DNA of 64,000 nucleotides, from NCBI RefSeq assembly GCF_048771995.1, contig NC_133030.1, forward strand, positions 13,222,001 to 13,286,000. The letters run 5' to 3'. A program made the position numbers and the translations under genes. Shown piece by piece: positions 37,722-49,900 of this stretch. The notes under the pieces were generated by a model. The model was not told the origin of the DNA. It saw only the letters and a program-made list of their open reading frames with translations, and did not search any database. Every line of letters begins with the position of its first letter. Positions within the stretch are counted from its first letter, which is position 1. This DNA is from Taeniopygia guttata (taxonomy: Eukaryota; Chordata; Aves; Passeriformes; Estrildidae).

Positions 37722-40700
37722 CAAAGGAACAGCCACGTCCTTACGGCCCCGGAGCAAGTTTGTGTATTAGAGTACCATTGTTATAGGTAGTGTTTAGTCA
37801 TCCTTGTGGCTGTTCCACTGATCCCTTAGCAAGGCAAGTTGCTCTGCACCACCAGGTTTGGGATACATGGTGAGCATTCCTTGCTAAGATGCCAATCTGA
37901 TAAATAATCCTGTCCATCCTCTTATTGTAAAGGACTCGTACAAATAAAGTAGTATTGAATCGTGGTAGGGTTGTGGCAGTAATCAGCAACTTGCAAGACA
38001 TTTGAAAGAATGAGTTGCACAGGACGTTGACATTTTGAAGACCATCATAAACCCCACATTTGCAGTTAATGCTTTACTTTGTGTTTCCTGAATTTATTGT
38101 TGATTGTTGAAGTACTAATTACATTTAAGTCCTTTGGGTTTTAAGAGGCTAATTAATTTCCTTATTCATGACTATTGGGTAGAAATAGAAACACTTCCAT
38201 GGAAGAATATAATTATATTCTAAGACCAAATGCCTAGCTGCTAAAGTAATTTTATACGAGGAATGATCTATATGATTATTTAAATGGAATGCTAAGTATG
38301 TGCATAAATGTGTTTTATGATATGCTTTAAGAATGGGACCACCACTTTTTTTTTAATGGGATACTCAACAGAACCTGAAATGGGGTTTAGGTGGCACAGC
38401 TGACATCCTCCAATAGGTCTGGAAACTTCTGATATATAAAGGTTTCCAAAAATGTATGTGTGCCAGTCAGAGTCAGTACTGGTTATGGCCAAAAGTGGTA
38501 GCTGCCTGGAAAGGTCCGTGTGCCACCCAATCCCAAAACACCCAAGCAGTCTTGTACATGGGAAGCAATCTTCAATTCTTGATTGAAAAAGAAAACAAAA
38601 GCTCTTCCAACTTCAGTATGGAGGTGACCATACCAAGAGGACTCTGCCCTCCTGCTAACACTGGAATAGGCATTCTTTGAGATCTGCAGCAGGAACAGAG
38701 TTCTGAGAGCAGCCAGAACCCAGCCAGTGCCTACATGAAGCAGGCCATGGTAGCAGTGAGGCCTTAGGAGAGCTCACTGATGTTTTCAGTAGTTCATTTT
38801 CTGATCTGATCTGATACACTACCAAAGCTGGAAGAATCTTTTGCCCAGATTTTTTGCCAGTTCTGCCTATTTGGGAGTTGTGAGTTCTTACACAAGAATG
38901 TGAAAGCCTGAAATTTTTGGATAAGCAATTTGGAAATGGTGAAGCCATTACCTGTACAAAACCCAGCACCTAGGGCTGAGACCAAAATGTGTGTCACTGG
39001 AGGTGTGCCATTTGTACCTGCTGAGCATCCCTTCTAAGTGAAAGTGAACCATTTTGTCTTTCCATAGCTACAGCCACAACAGCAAATCCAGGGTGACCCT
39101 CAATTGCACTCCTGTCCTGCATCCTCCTGTCATTTTCTGGTTGAGAAATGGGTCTGTTTTCCAACAGAAGGATAAGAGTGTTATGAAGTACTGTAATTTC
39201 AGTTCTGATACAGTCAATATTGTCCTGTCTTCTTTTGGTGGAAACACTGAATCTTAAGCTGTCAAAGAAAACAGGTTTCTAACTCAGAAATTTAGTTCAC
39301 ACACCTGGCACTAATAACAAATATCCTGCTGGTGAATTTTTGTTGGCCCTGTGTTTCTTAGGGAGACATTAATATGGGGAAAGAAAAAAAAATTAAAAAA
39401 AAACAAACCACTACCAATTTTTTTTGGAGGCTGGTGAGGGGAGTCTAAAAGTAATTAGAAGGGTTTATTTTTATACTTTAAAGTATATATATTGAGGATT
39501 AGTGTGCTTAAGGAAGTTCAAAAAGGATAACGGGGAAGTGTGATTTGGTCTAAAATTGCAAATGCAAAGAATAAGGAGAAGGTTTCTTGCAAATGACTTG
39601 GATTCTGGTTCAGTTAGAATTTCTGACTGTGAAGAACTACTGTGACCTTTCAGGTAGTTTCAGTATTTGAAGAAACTCGCCAGTTGTTTCTTTAATACTT
39701 CTTTTCTAAAATCAGCTTCTTTAACTTAATATTCTTTACAAATAACATTGGTAACTTAAGGCAATAAAATTGAAAGTAAATACTGCTAAATATTCAGATT
39801 TTTCTATGCCAAAAATTATGGCATATATTTATGTGACTGTGGAAATGTTGGGCTGCACTGAAGAAAATTAACAGTGCCTGTAATTGAATTAATTTGTTTT
39901 TATTTACATCTGCACTGTTGTAAGTCCAACAACTTATTTTAGATACACATAAAAAGTTATTGATATCAACAAGACTCTAATTGCTTAGTGTTAAGCATGT
40001 GAAAAGCTCTTTTTGGTCAGTGGGTGGATGAGGTCTCCATCCTGTCTTAAAATTCAGCACACTGACTTCTTGTGGAATTAGTGAAAAGGGACAATTCCCA
40101 TAAGTAGCTCCCATGAGTAGTACTGATTTGAGCTGAACTACTTGCATGTCTGAGGTAAGTATAATTTAGCCACAAATGAACTGAAAGAAGAAAAAGATTT
40201 TAGTGGGGGTGTAAAAATGAAGATAAAGTTTACTTAAAAAAAAATTGTTCTTTTTGTAACTACTTTGAGCAAACTGTCCACTAAAAATAACAAATCACAA
40301 TGACTAACAGCACACTAAATAGCTATGCTTATATTTTTCAGTTATTCAATTAAAACACCTTTTGTTTAATAGGAAACTAGATTAAGCTCAAAAATGATTC
40401 TAAATACAATTTTGTCTGTTGGATATTAGTTTGCTTTATCTGGAAAAAAAAAGCCAAACAACCTCTTCTGTGTTCAAAGATCACATCAGATAACAAGAAA
40501 CAGACCTATTATTTATGCTATTAACACTGAAATAGTTTTCTTGAGGTGCAATATTTATTTTTCTGCTTTAACAAGACACATTTATGGTTTCTCCTGCACA
40601 GCACAAATGTTTCTAGCAAAAGGAATTTCAAAAGGGCACTATTTTTGTGTATCATATTTAAATTTGTAATATTGTAAGATTTTGCACAAGTGTGCTGGTA

Positions 40701-40757
40701 TTGTACTGTATAGTATCACATACTTGAGTTTTGAAATAAAATTATGGTTTCAAAGTC
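37722..40757 (+). other. IRAG1: IRAG1 3' UTR
   Basis: About 3 kb with no coding exon, running from the IRAG1 stop to the distal poly(A) signal. AATAAA motifs occur at 37943, 39763 and 40735, so shorter transcripts are possible. An 18-bp perfect AT-rich palindrome lies at 38204-38221. I see no repeat element inside. Confidence 0.75.
40735..40740 (+). terminator. IRAG1: Probable distal poly(A) signal of IRAG1
   Basis: AATAAA in the context ttgaaataaaattatgg, with a GT/T-rich element (cagtgtttttatctt) about 20 bp downstream, as expected for cleavage near 40757. Confidence 0.7.
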
Positions 40758-43700
40758 CTCAGTGTTTTTATCTTAAAGATTGGGGCTGCTTTGTCTGCAT
40801 ATTGATGGCCATGTCCTCATGAAGCAAGTCCTGCCTTGTGACACTGTTACACGTTCCGAGCATCTTGCTCTTAGTCTTCCAGTTCTGCAGGAAAATGGTA
40901 CAGAAGAGGAGAGCAAACTCCTGTGTCAATGGAGAAATGTTTGGAAGCAGGATCATCCCTGCCATGCCCTAGAAACCAGCTGAGAGAGGAAGCTGAAATA
41001 TCCTGGAAAGAGTTTAACTCCTGCTTCAGAGGGAGGCCACGTGCCACGGAGGAGGCTGAACATGGGAGCCACAAGGGAAATCTGTAACCCAAGGATTCTG
41101 GGTGAAAGGTCAGTTTGCTTCGTGGATTTGGGAGGTCTGGGAAGCCTGAGTCTAGTGGGGAGCAGACTTGCCTGACCAGCAGGTAGGAGTCAGTCCTCAA
41201 GTTCTGAATCTCTGATGGTCTCTGCCAGGAGACAAACTCTGGGACATCAACCACCTGGAAAGCAATTACTGGTTCCATGGAAAGACCCTGATATTTGTAT
41301 TTTCTACATGAACAATTTTTGGTTCCTCTACAGCTGTTCAGGTTTCAAGGTTCCTTTTGAAATTATTGTAGAGAACAATTACATGTGTTCTGCCGTATCA
41401 GTTTTCTGTTTAGCAATCCTCATCAGCATTTTAAAACATGCTGACATAAAAGGCAGGGAATTTTTCATATAGGTTGCAATAAGTATTTAGGTCAAAGACT
41501 AATTAATCATTCAGCATAGATCTGCTTTTTTTAGCCACACTGATTATGAAGAAGGCACACCAAAAGGTTAAAGACCTTTTGTACTGTTACTGGCCAGATA
41601 AGTGATCTTCCACGCAGTTTTGGAACAGCTGAACTACAAAAAGGAAGAAATAGACAAAAGCCAAAGTTATTTCAGTCTTGCTTCATCATTCTAAAATTAT
41701 TTTCTCCCTCTCATAATCTGTAAGACCTTGTGATGAAGGAGCTCATAGTTTTGCTTGGTGTTGCAAAGGTGTTTATCTCATTTTTGCAGCTAAAAATCCT
41801 ACTAAATATCAAGAGTTTGACTAAAGGAACTTTGCCACGGCACAAAATGTTAAGATCTGGCAGGACAAGTAGCATGCAATTTTAAAATGTCAGAAACCCA
41901 GCTATTTATTAGTTTTCATGGTAGAAAATACTTAGGAGTTCAAGGTAAGCATTTTCAATGGAAAGATTTTGTTTAATGTTCTCAGTTTTTTACAGCCACA
42001 GTCTATAGTCCATGAGAGCTACAGAATAACTGAGAATTAGTTCCTGCTTCTACCTTGTAAATGCCAGTGAATCCTCTTACAGCCTTCTTCAAGTGGGGCT
42101 AAGTCTGATTACAGTATCTGACTTTGCCATGGCTTTGTAGAGGGAGATAAGTACAGCACAATAAGGGAGGGAACAGAAATTGGAGCTAGAACTTTGTCTA
42201 AAGATGTCATTGAGTTTTACCAAATTCACTTCCAAAGCACAGCCCGAAATCAATCCAATTTTCATTTCATCATTGCTAATGGAGACAAGATCTCACTGAC
42301 CCCAAGCATTCTCTTCAGGCTTTGTCTGTGTTACAGAGCACGATCTAATAACCCTGTTACATGCTGCTGCAGGAGCTGTGCCTGTGCCCCATTAAAAGTT
42401 AATGCTGTCTCATATATTGGCTGGGGACTTTCTAAATGCAAACCACAATTTAAAGAGGTAGCTTTACACTCTTACACTTGTGTTTCTAGGACTCTGAAAA
42501 CAGCCTGGAGACAGTGGATATCCAAAAGTTTGCTGAATCACAAGTTGAACATGATGTAAGAAAATCATACTGTTGCAATAATAAAAAGACTGACACCATT
42601 CTGAACTGTAAAGCAGGTAAATGAATTTATTAATTAATCTTGGCATTGGCAAGGCATCACATGGAGCAAGAGAGTGAGGCAGCAGGGGTTTCTTAGCTGA
42701 AAGAAAACAGGGAGAAGAGGCATAAGTCTTTAAAAACATAAAATAGTTGCAACACATAAGGGAGTAAACTATCTTCCACGTCCATTGCCAGCCGGAGAAG
42801 CAGTGATAGGTTTATACCAGGGAATAGCTAAGTCAAGTTAGTGTAGGGAACACCTTTGAACTGTAAAGAACGGTGAGGCACTGAACAAGAGGAAATATTA
42901 GAGGAAATGTTAGGAATCTGTCACTGGAAATCTTTGAGAACAGGTTAGACAAACATCTGTCAGGAATAACGTAGATACAGCAGATATGACTGAGACTAAA
43001 GGAATTAGCCCATCCCTTGAACTCCATTCCCACTCTGTATTTATTGGAACCTCTGGAAAAAATCTGCTAAGACTACTTGAAGGTTTTCTAAATTATAGCT
43101 GTGAGGATCATCTGTGTTTTGAACCAATCCAAGGGAGTCACTGTTTGTTGGAATGTCAGAAAAGGCAGCAGTGATGGCACTGGCTGCCACCTCTGTACCT
43201 GTGGTCTCAAGAGGAATCTCATTTACAGTAGTGTATCTGCAAATCTCTTAAAAATAAGTTTCATATTACCTGTGAAGTAATTTGAACACAAAAGTGTTGT
43301 GAGAACTACTTTTGCATTGGAACTCTAAGGAAAAAAAAAAGTAAAACTACTCCATCAAGACAAATAGGACAGTGGGGAATGGATGCCCTTCCAGTTCCAA
43401 TAAAAAAGAAAAATCTTGTGCGGCATAGTATGATACAATAGAAGATTTGTTTTATTTACCAGATGAATAGACAACAATGAATAATGATCTGTTCATCAGT
43501 AAAACAGGAAAAAATAGCAGAAGAAAAACTTCTTTCGAAGTGTTTACTGACTTAGCAGTCTGACAGCCTTATCTCCCTTCCTCAGCCATGCTTTGTGAAT
43601 CAGCAGCAGTGACATTTTCCAGCCATTCCCACATGAAAGCCAGTGGAAAGGGTGATGAGGGATTTCCGCTCCGTGACCTCGCCCTGCAGTGGGACAGTCA

Positions 43701-43867
43701 CCACACTGCCTCTGCCATTCTTTCTATGAAGCACTGCAGTGACAGCTGAAGTTGCTTTCCAGAAGTCATCTCATCATCTGACAGCATCCAATACCTTAAC
43801 GTTCCTTAGCACAGGAGACAAACTACCTTGAGTTTCCTACTTTTCTGAGTTTTCCAAGCTGGTGGCA
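40758..43867. other. Intergenic spacer between IRAG1 and LYVE1
   Basis: About 3.1 kb with no supported exon. It holds an old CR1 fragment near 42880-42975. The last few hundred bases should contain the LYVE1 promoter and 5' UTR. I see no CpG island and no convincing TATA box there, so the start of transcription cannot be placed. Confidence 0.6.
42880..42975 (+). mobile_element. Old CR1-type fragment, sense
   Basis: The phrase 'gtcactggaaatctttgaga' followed by 'caggttagacaaacatctgt' matches 3' regions of older amniote CR1 families. Edges are degraded. Confidence 0.65.
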
Positions 43868-43949
43868 ATGGCAAATTTTCTTGGAGTTACCTCAGCAGTG
43901 TCTTTCATCTGGGTTATGACGTTCCTGGCTCAAAATTACTTTGTAACAG
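43868..43949 (+). CDS. LYVE1: LYVE1 exon 1, signal peptide (residues 1-28)
   Basis: MANFLGV... with a hydrophobic core FIWVMTFLA and likely cleavage near residue 21. Donor gtatgt. One base remains and forms Gly28 with exon 2. Confidence 0.93.
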
Positions 43950-46900
43950 GTATGTAAAGTTCCACTTTTTAAAGCCTTGAAAAAAGTAGCTGGATTTACA
44001 AACAAAAATGTGGGGAAGGAAGGAGCATGTGTAAAAAATGTGTTTCTGGCAGAGGAAGCCACAGGGCTTTGAGAATACAGTGCAACAAAAACTAGCATGT
44101 AGAGAAACTTTCATTATTGGTCTAATTCAATTGCTGAAAATGCTGAAGCCTTTGAATCTAAATGTCACAGAACTGCTTATTTTAAAGATCTGGTATTGCA
44201 TTTAGGATTAAGTTCAGGTCTATTGAAATGTAACTTTATTTTGTATCATTTTAAATACCAGAGCAAAATATGACACCAGTTCTCTTTCAAATTCCATTAT
44301 TAACTTGACAGAATCCATCCTTACTGCAGTAGCTGCTGGGATATCTGCAGAAGCACAATGAACACCAGAACCCTCCAGATGCTTCGCTGTTTTCCAAGGA
44401 TTTAATGCTTGTTCTATTTCTGTTAAAGAACATATACAGTTATTGCAGACAATTGATTTTCTCACCTACTGAAAGACTTCTGGACTGAGTGACTTAGATG
44501 CTCAAGTCCTGTGGAAATTCCACAGGACTGGAGTACCCAACCACAGCAGTGTCCTCCAGCAAAACCAACACAGTACAATTTCCATTGGGGAAAAGGAGAG
44601 CTTGAGGAAGTGACCTTCCATGGGACACATTCTCATGCACCCTCATGGCTCCAAGAGCTCCAATTAAGCTCAGGGCTAAACCCCAGCTGTGTCTTGGAGC
44701 TTTTTTTGTGGTAGTGAGTTACTGTCTGGGCTTTTTCCCTCCTGTTTTGCTGTCTGGGCTTCACATATGGACTTTGGATTTAGGCTGCAGGTAACCTTGT
44801 CTCCAGGACAGGCTTCAGGCATGCGTAGAACTATCTCCTACTGTTCCCAAATGGACTTTCTGGATGTCTGACTCGTTGTCTTGCACTCTGGGTGGCAGTG
44901 AAACCTGTTGCCATCTCCCCTGTGGTGCTGTTAAGGTGCTGTGGGACTGTGCCTGTCACCCTCTGCTCCTGGCCCCCTTCCTTGTGCAGCAGCCTCATGC
45001 TTGCTGCTCCCTGACACCAGCAGCCAAAAGGAACTCTAATAAATCAGAGTGACTCTAATAAATCAGGTTAGACACAAGGCAAAGAGAAAAACAACAGCTC
45101 TACCCCCACCCCCCAAAAAAAAAAAACCCCAAAAAACAAAAAGGGAACTAATACATAACAAGGCCAACATCCACAGCTTACAAAAACTGAACTATTTTCT
45201 TCCTGTTCTATGGCAACTTTGTCTTGCTGTGAGATTCTTCTGTCTAGGTCTTCTCACTTATTTCTGTAAACCAGATTTTTAACCCAAGACCAAAATACTG
45301 AGTAGAATGTGCCAGTACTAGGTTACCTAAATTGAGCAGAGCTTAAAGTATAGCTATGTGTAGCTTGTGGACCACAAAGGATAATGTACTTCTAAAGGAT
45401 TAGTCTGCTCCTGCACAAACTCAGTCATCTTTAGATCAGAGTTCAGAGGTGATTTAAGAGCTATGAAGAGACTTGAAAAGGCTACTGTTCTCTTTTTGGA
45501 TTCCTTCCTCACATTTTAAAATTCATAACTTTTACAAAATGTATCATTAAATCACTGTTTTGAGTTAAAAGGCCTAGGAAATTCTAAGACACAATTTTGG
45601 TCCATATCCTAGAGTCACTTTTCTTATAATTTGCAACCTAAGTTTCTGGCACTGAATTTCTATATTATGCTGTGTATCTAACCTGCAATACACATGTGAA
45701 AATATTTGTCCTGTAATTGAATGATTAATGAGAGTAGCAGTTCACAAGTACCTAGATAATTTTCTAAGAGTTCATTAAATTCCTTTCAGTCAACTTCTCA
45801 GATTTATTTGAAATTTGTAAAGTTGGTCATTGAGAAGCTTCCTTTCTCAACATTACATTTTTAAAAGTTGTGTTGGCTCAAATCTGAAGATAGGAAAATA
45901 ATAGACTAAATAAGGTAGACTTGAAGTCCTTGCTAACAGGGCACACAGCTTCACTGAGCACCAGGGCTTCTCTGCATCCCCCTGCAATGTGTTTGGGCTT
46001 GACTTACATTAAGGTCAGGGCTGGATGCAGCCACAATTTTTCTGAGGGGACTGCTCAAGGGTTCAGTGGCTTTCCCTCTCTGCTGAGATAAAGCCACCTG
46101 ATTCAAAGACAGCTCTTCCAAATATTTAAACTAAATGTAAGGACAGCAGAGATGCATCATTTTCCGAAGTAATTTCCAGCCCCACCACATCAGTGGAAGC
46201 AGGAGCTAAAAGCCTGTCTGGTTTCTAAGCACTCCACACAAGCTTAGTCACCTTTTATCTCCTTCTCATCGCAAGAGTGGCTTGGTGACAGTTCTATCTT
46301 TTCATTCATAAAATTCAGTTTAACTTGTCTTGTTAAGAAGTCATGGGGTGGATTTGGAGGCATCACTTCATCCTGCCTTGAGAGTTTATGGACTGCCTGC
46401 ATTCTGAAGCATGGATTTTGTGAAATACACATTAATGCACACACCTAGTGAATACAGTCTGACAAACATATTGAACAAGGAAGTACCACCTGTGACTGGT
46501 GATTAGCTGACATGTCTGTAATCAAATGCTGAAATGTTTCATTTGACAGGGAAATTACTGTATGTAACTCCAAAATAATCTTTCTTTTTCCGGTAAATGT
46601 TCTCAGTAAAATATGGAGGCAAAATAGTAATACCCTTTCTCCTTATTTGTGCCGAATTCTGAATTTTGTCCTATGCCCTTAACACAGATGAGAAAGAAGA
46701 GCAGGTGTAACCTGAGCTATGCACTCGCTGGTGCAGGTGTCACAAAGAGTGTGCCAGCTGTGGCTATTTAAAAAGCTGGATGAACTGCCTGGAAAAGTGT
46801 TACATTCACCTGGCCTATCTCCTCTTTTCCTGCTGCCTCCCAAACACAGTAAATGGAAAACTTGATAGAGGTTGAGGGATGGAAGCATCATGCAAAACTA

Positions 46901-49900
46901 GGGAAAAAAAAAAAAAAAGGAAAAAAGAGTTTAGGAGGAATAAGGAACATCAGAAATTATAAAATATTTTTATTTTCTTGTTCGTGTATTAATTCCATGA
47001 AAAGTTATGTGTAATTCCTTTGCTGTTACATACCTTACCATCTTGATAAGAAGGGTGTCATAACAGAATCAATGCCTTGGTGCAACAGCTAGCTTGAATT
47101 CATTTTAAAAAAGAAAAGAGAAAAAAGGCTGTATATGCATTTAGTTTAATGACAGTCAAGCCTCTTGAAATCTCAGATTATTGTGTTTAAAAAATACATT
47201 CTATTTTTAAAAACTCTTTTATGCTAGAAATTAATTTTCTGCTATCCTCAAGCTAGAAATTTAAAAAAAAATATTCAATTCAGTTGATCTTAAATTCTTC
47301 ATGAGGAATGAATGTTAATATTCAAATACTAACCTTGACTATTTTATGGCTTAATTACAGGTTCCATTAATTCACCTTGCAGGATCAAGGGCATAGGAAT
47401 TTATCTTGATCAGAAAGCGAATTTTTCAGAAGCAAGTAATGGATGCAATCAATTCAACCTAGAGTTGGCAAGTAAAATACAAGTTGAAGAGGCTTTGAAA
47501 CATGGCTTTGAAACATGCAAGTATGTGCCATCAGTTAGTGGCCCACTACCTTTAGTGAACACCTTCACACACAGCTGAAGCTGGTGATAAATCTCATACT
47601 AAAAGCACTGGACCTTTTTATTGCAGCTATGGATGGGTGAAAGATGGATTTGCTGTTATTCCTCGGATAACATCCAACCAGAAATGTGGTCAGGGAAAAA
47701 CTGGAATAGCACAATGGAATGCTGGCAAGGATAAAAAATTTCATCTCTACTGCTTCAATTCCTCAGGTATGTAAGCATGACAACTGCATTTTCTTTTTGT
47801 TTTGGATTATATTAGATGTTTTAAATCTGCATGAAAAAATCATAAAAGTGAGTAATTTCCTATAATTTGTTGACCTTCCCCCCACCCCAGTCTTAAACAC
47901 TGTCCAGCTGTTCTTGGCTCAGAAGCTTCCAATAAATGCAAAAGGTGAATTCAGTTAATCCTAATTATCAATGTGGTGCTGACATTAGAGCTCTTGAGGA
48001 AGAGTTGCTTTTCCCATTACTTAATGTTAACTCAATGCTTTTAATATGTTTTGATAATTTGGGTATGATAATTTAAAAGAGTGACTTAATGTTTAATCAG
48101 GGTGTCTGTGTGTGATGTGCCTGCTCTTGCAAAAAGTCTAAGAGTGAGTTACTTCAGGAAAATTAGATTTTTTTTTTTTTTTATAAAGGGAGGTCTATCC
48201 ATTAAGTCAAATTAAATTACAAGCCAGAACTTCCAAGAGACCATAAAATTAATTAGATTCCTAATCAGTAAAATCCAACAGTTCTTTTTAATTTGCATCA
48301 CCCTAAGTGTTAAAAGATCTGCCCTTCCCCGCACTGGCTATTTACAGACTGAAGACCAACAGTAGAATTTAGGCCTTGATATAAGTTAGATCTCAGCACA
48401 ATAGGTCAATATTGTTCCTTAATGGCTTCTACTAAAAATAAGTAACTAGATATGTTGTGTTCCTACTTGTGTCCCATCTCTATGGTTATTACATGACAAA
48501 TATTTCAATAATTAGACCAAAAAAAGGATAATATCATTATTTAGAATCAGTTCCTAGACTTGGCCAATGAATTTTAGATAACAAGAGCAAGAGGATATGT
48601 AAAAAAATCCTGAAAGTTTTCAGGAACACTGTGTGAACAAGGGCTGGAAAGCAGAGGAAAGATGGAGATGCAAAGATGTAAAGACCTGAGACCTCCCTGG
48701 TGACTGTGAACACTGGAGTCTCCAAAGAGACTGAAGATAAAGCTGCAGAGAGAAGGCCTATGCCACATTCACTGCATGAAATGTGTGTTATTCTGCATCA
48801 AAAGTGTTGGGTAGATTGGGTGATGCTAAAGAGGCAACAAATAACTCCAAATTATTTGCTTTGTTTACCTTAATTTAAAAAAGCAAATATATACTGTTAG
48901 AGTGTGTGAAAAAAGTAAAGTTTTCTCAATGATTAGAAAACCATTAAATGTATATTTCACATTAGGATGATTCTGCAGTCCTTTCTTCTTAATTTCCAAA
49001 CTGTTGCCTGTTCTAGGCATTTCTTTCCATTTCATTCCGAAGTATTTGTCAGAAGCTCATTTTGTCAATTTTCTTGTGCCAAAAAACTTGCCAAAAGCTC
49101 TTGAAAAACCATAGTGGGAAAAGCGTCAAGCCCCTGCCCTTTGGCATTTCATTCTGTAAAGGTGACTGCGTCATCAGACTTCCCATGGGGATTCACTTGG
49201 AAAACAGCACATACATCGTTTCCCTGGTATTTATGTTAACTTGGTTGTTACTTTAGTGAAGTTGTTATAGCTTTGCATAATACAGAATTTCACTAGCAAA
49301 GTAGAATTTTCACACTTTCACAGGAGCCTGATTCAGAACTCAGCTTTTCCAATTCCATATAAAACTTCACTTGCACCTACATTTTTATACATGCAACATC
49401 CACTTCTATTAAATGACTAAATTTCTGGAAATTACTTCTTTTTCTTCAAAGCTGAAGTTTTTTACTTCCCATTCTCTCCTCCCCACTTACAGTCAAATCT
49501 CTTTATTATCTCACACTGGTGCCTTTTATGGGCTACATTATTTTACAGGAGATCAAATTAATTTTCCAGGTATCAACAGTACATGCATATATTTTGAACA
49601 TATATCTAATATAATTTAAATTCTTTTTAACATTGAATCTGCAGTTAAGCTGCTCCCTTCTCTGTGGGATGTTATACTGTTGGGTTTTATGTACAGTATT
49701 ACTCTAAGTAGTTTTCATGAGGGATATAGTCTGGTATGGAATCATAAAATGAGTACCACAGTTGCTCAAAGGAGTGTGTGTGAGTAATGATAAAAGCTGT
49801 ATAATCTAAGTTGTAACCACATGTTTGAAATAGAATATATTTGCCTGGTTTGGGTAAAGCTTTTTTGAACAAAAAATTAAAAATTTCTAGAAAGGAAAGA

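Noticed and set aside
42194-42559. 121-codon plus-strand frame in the IRAG1-LYVE1 spacer
   Set aside because: No recognisable domain and composition like random translation.
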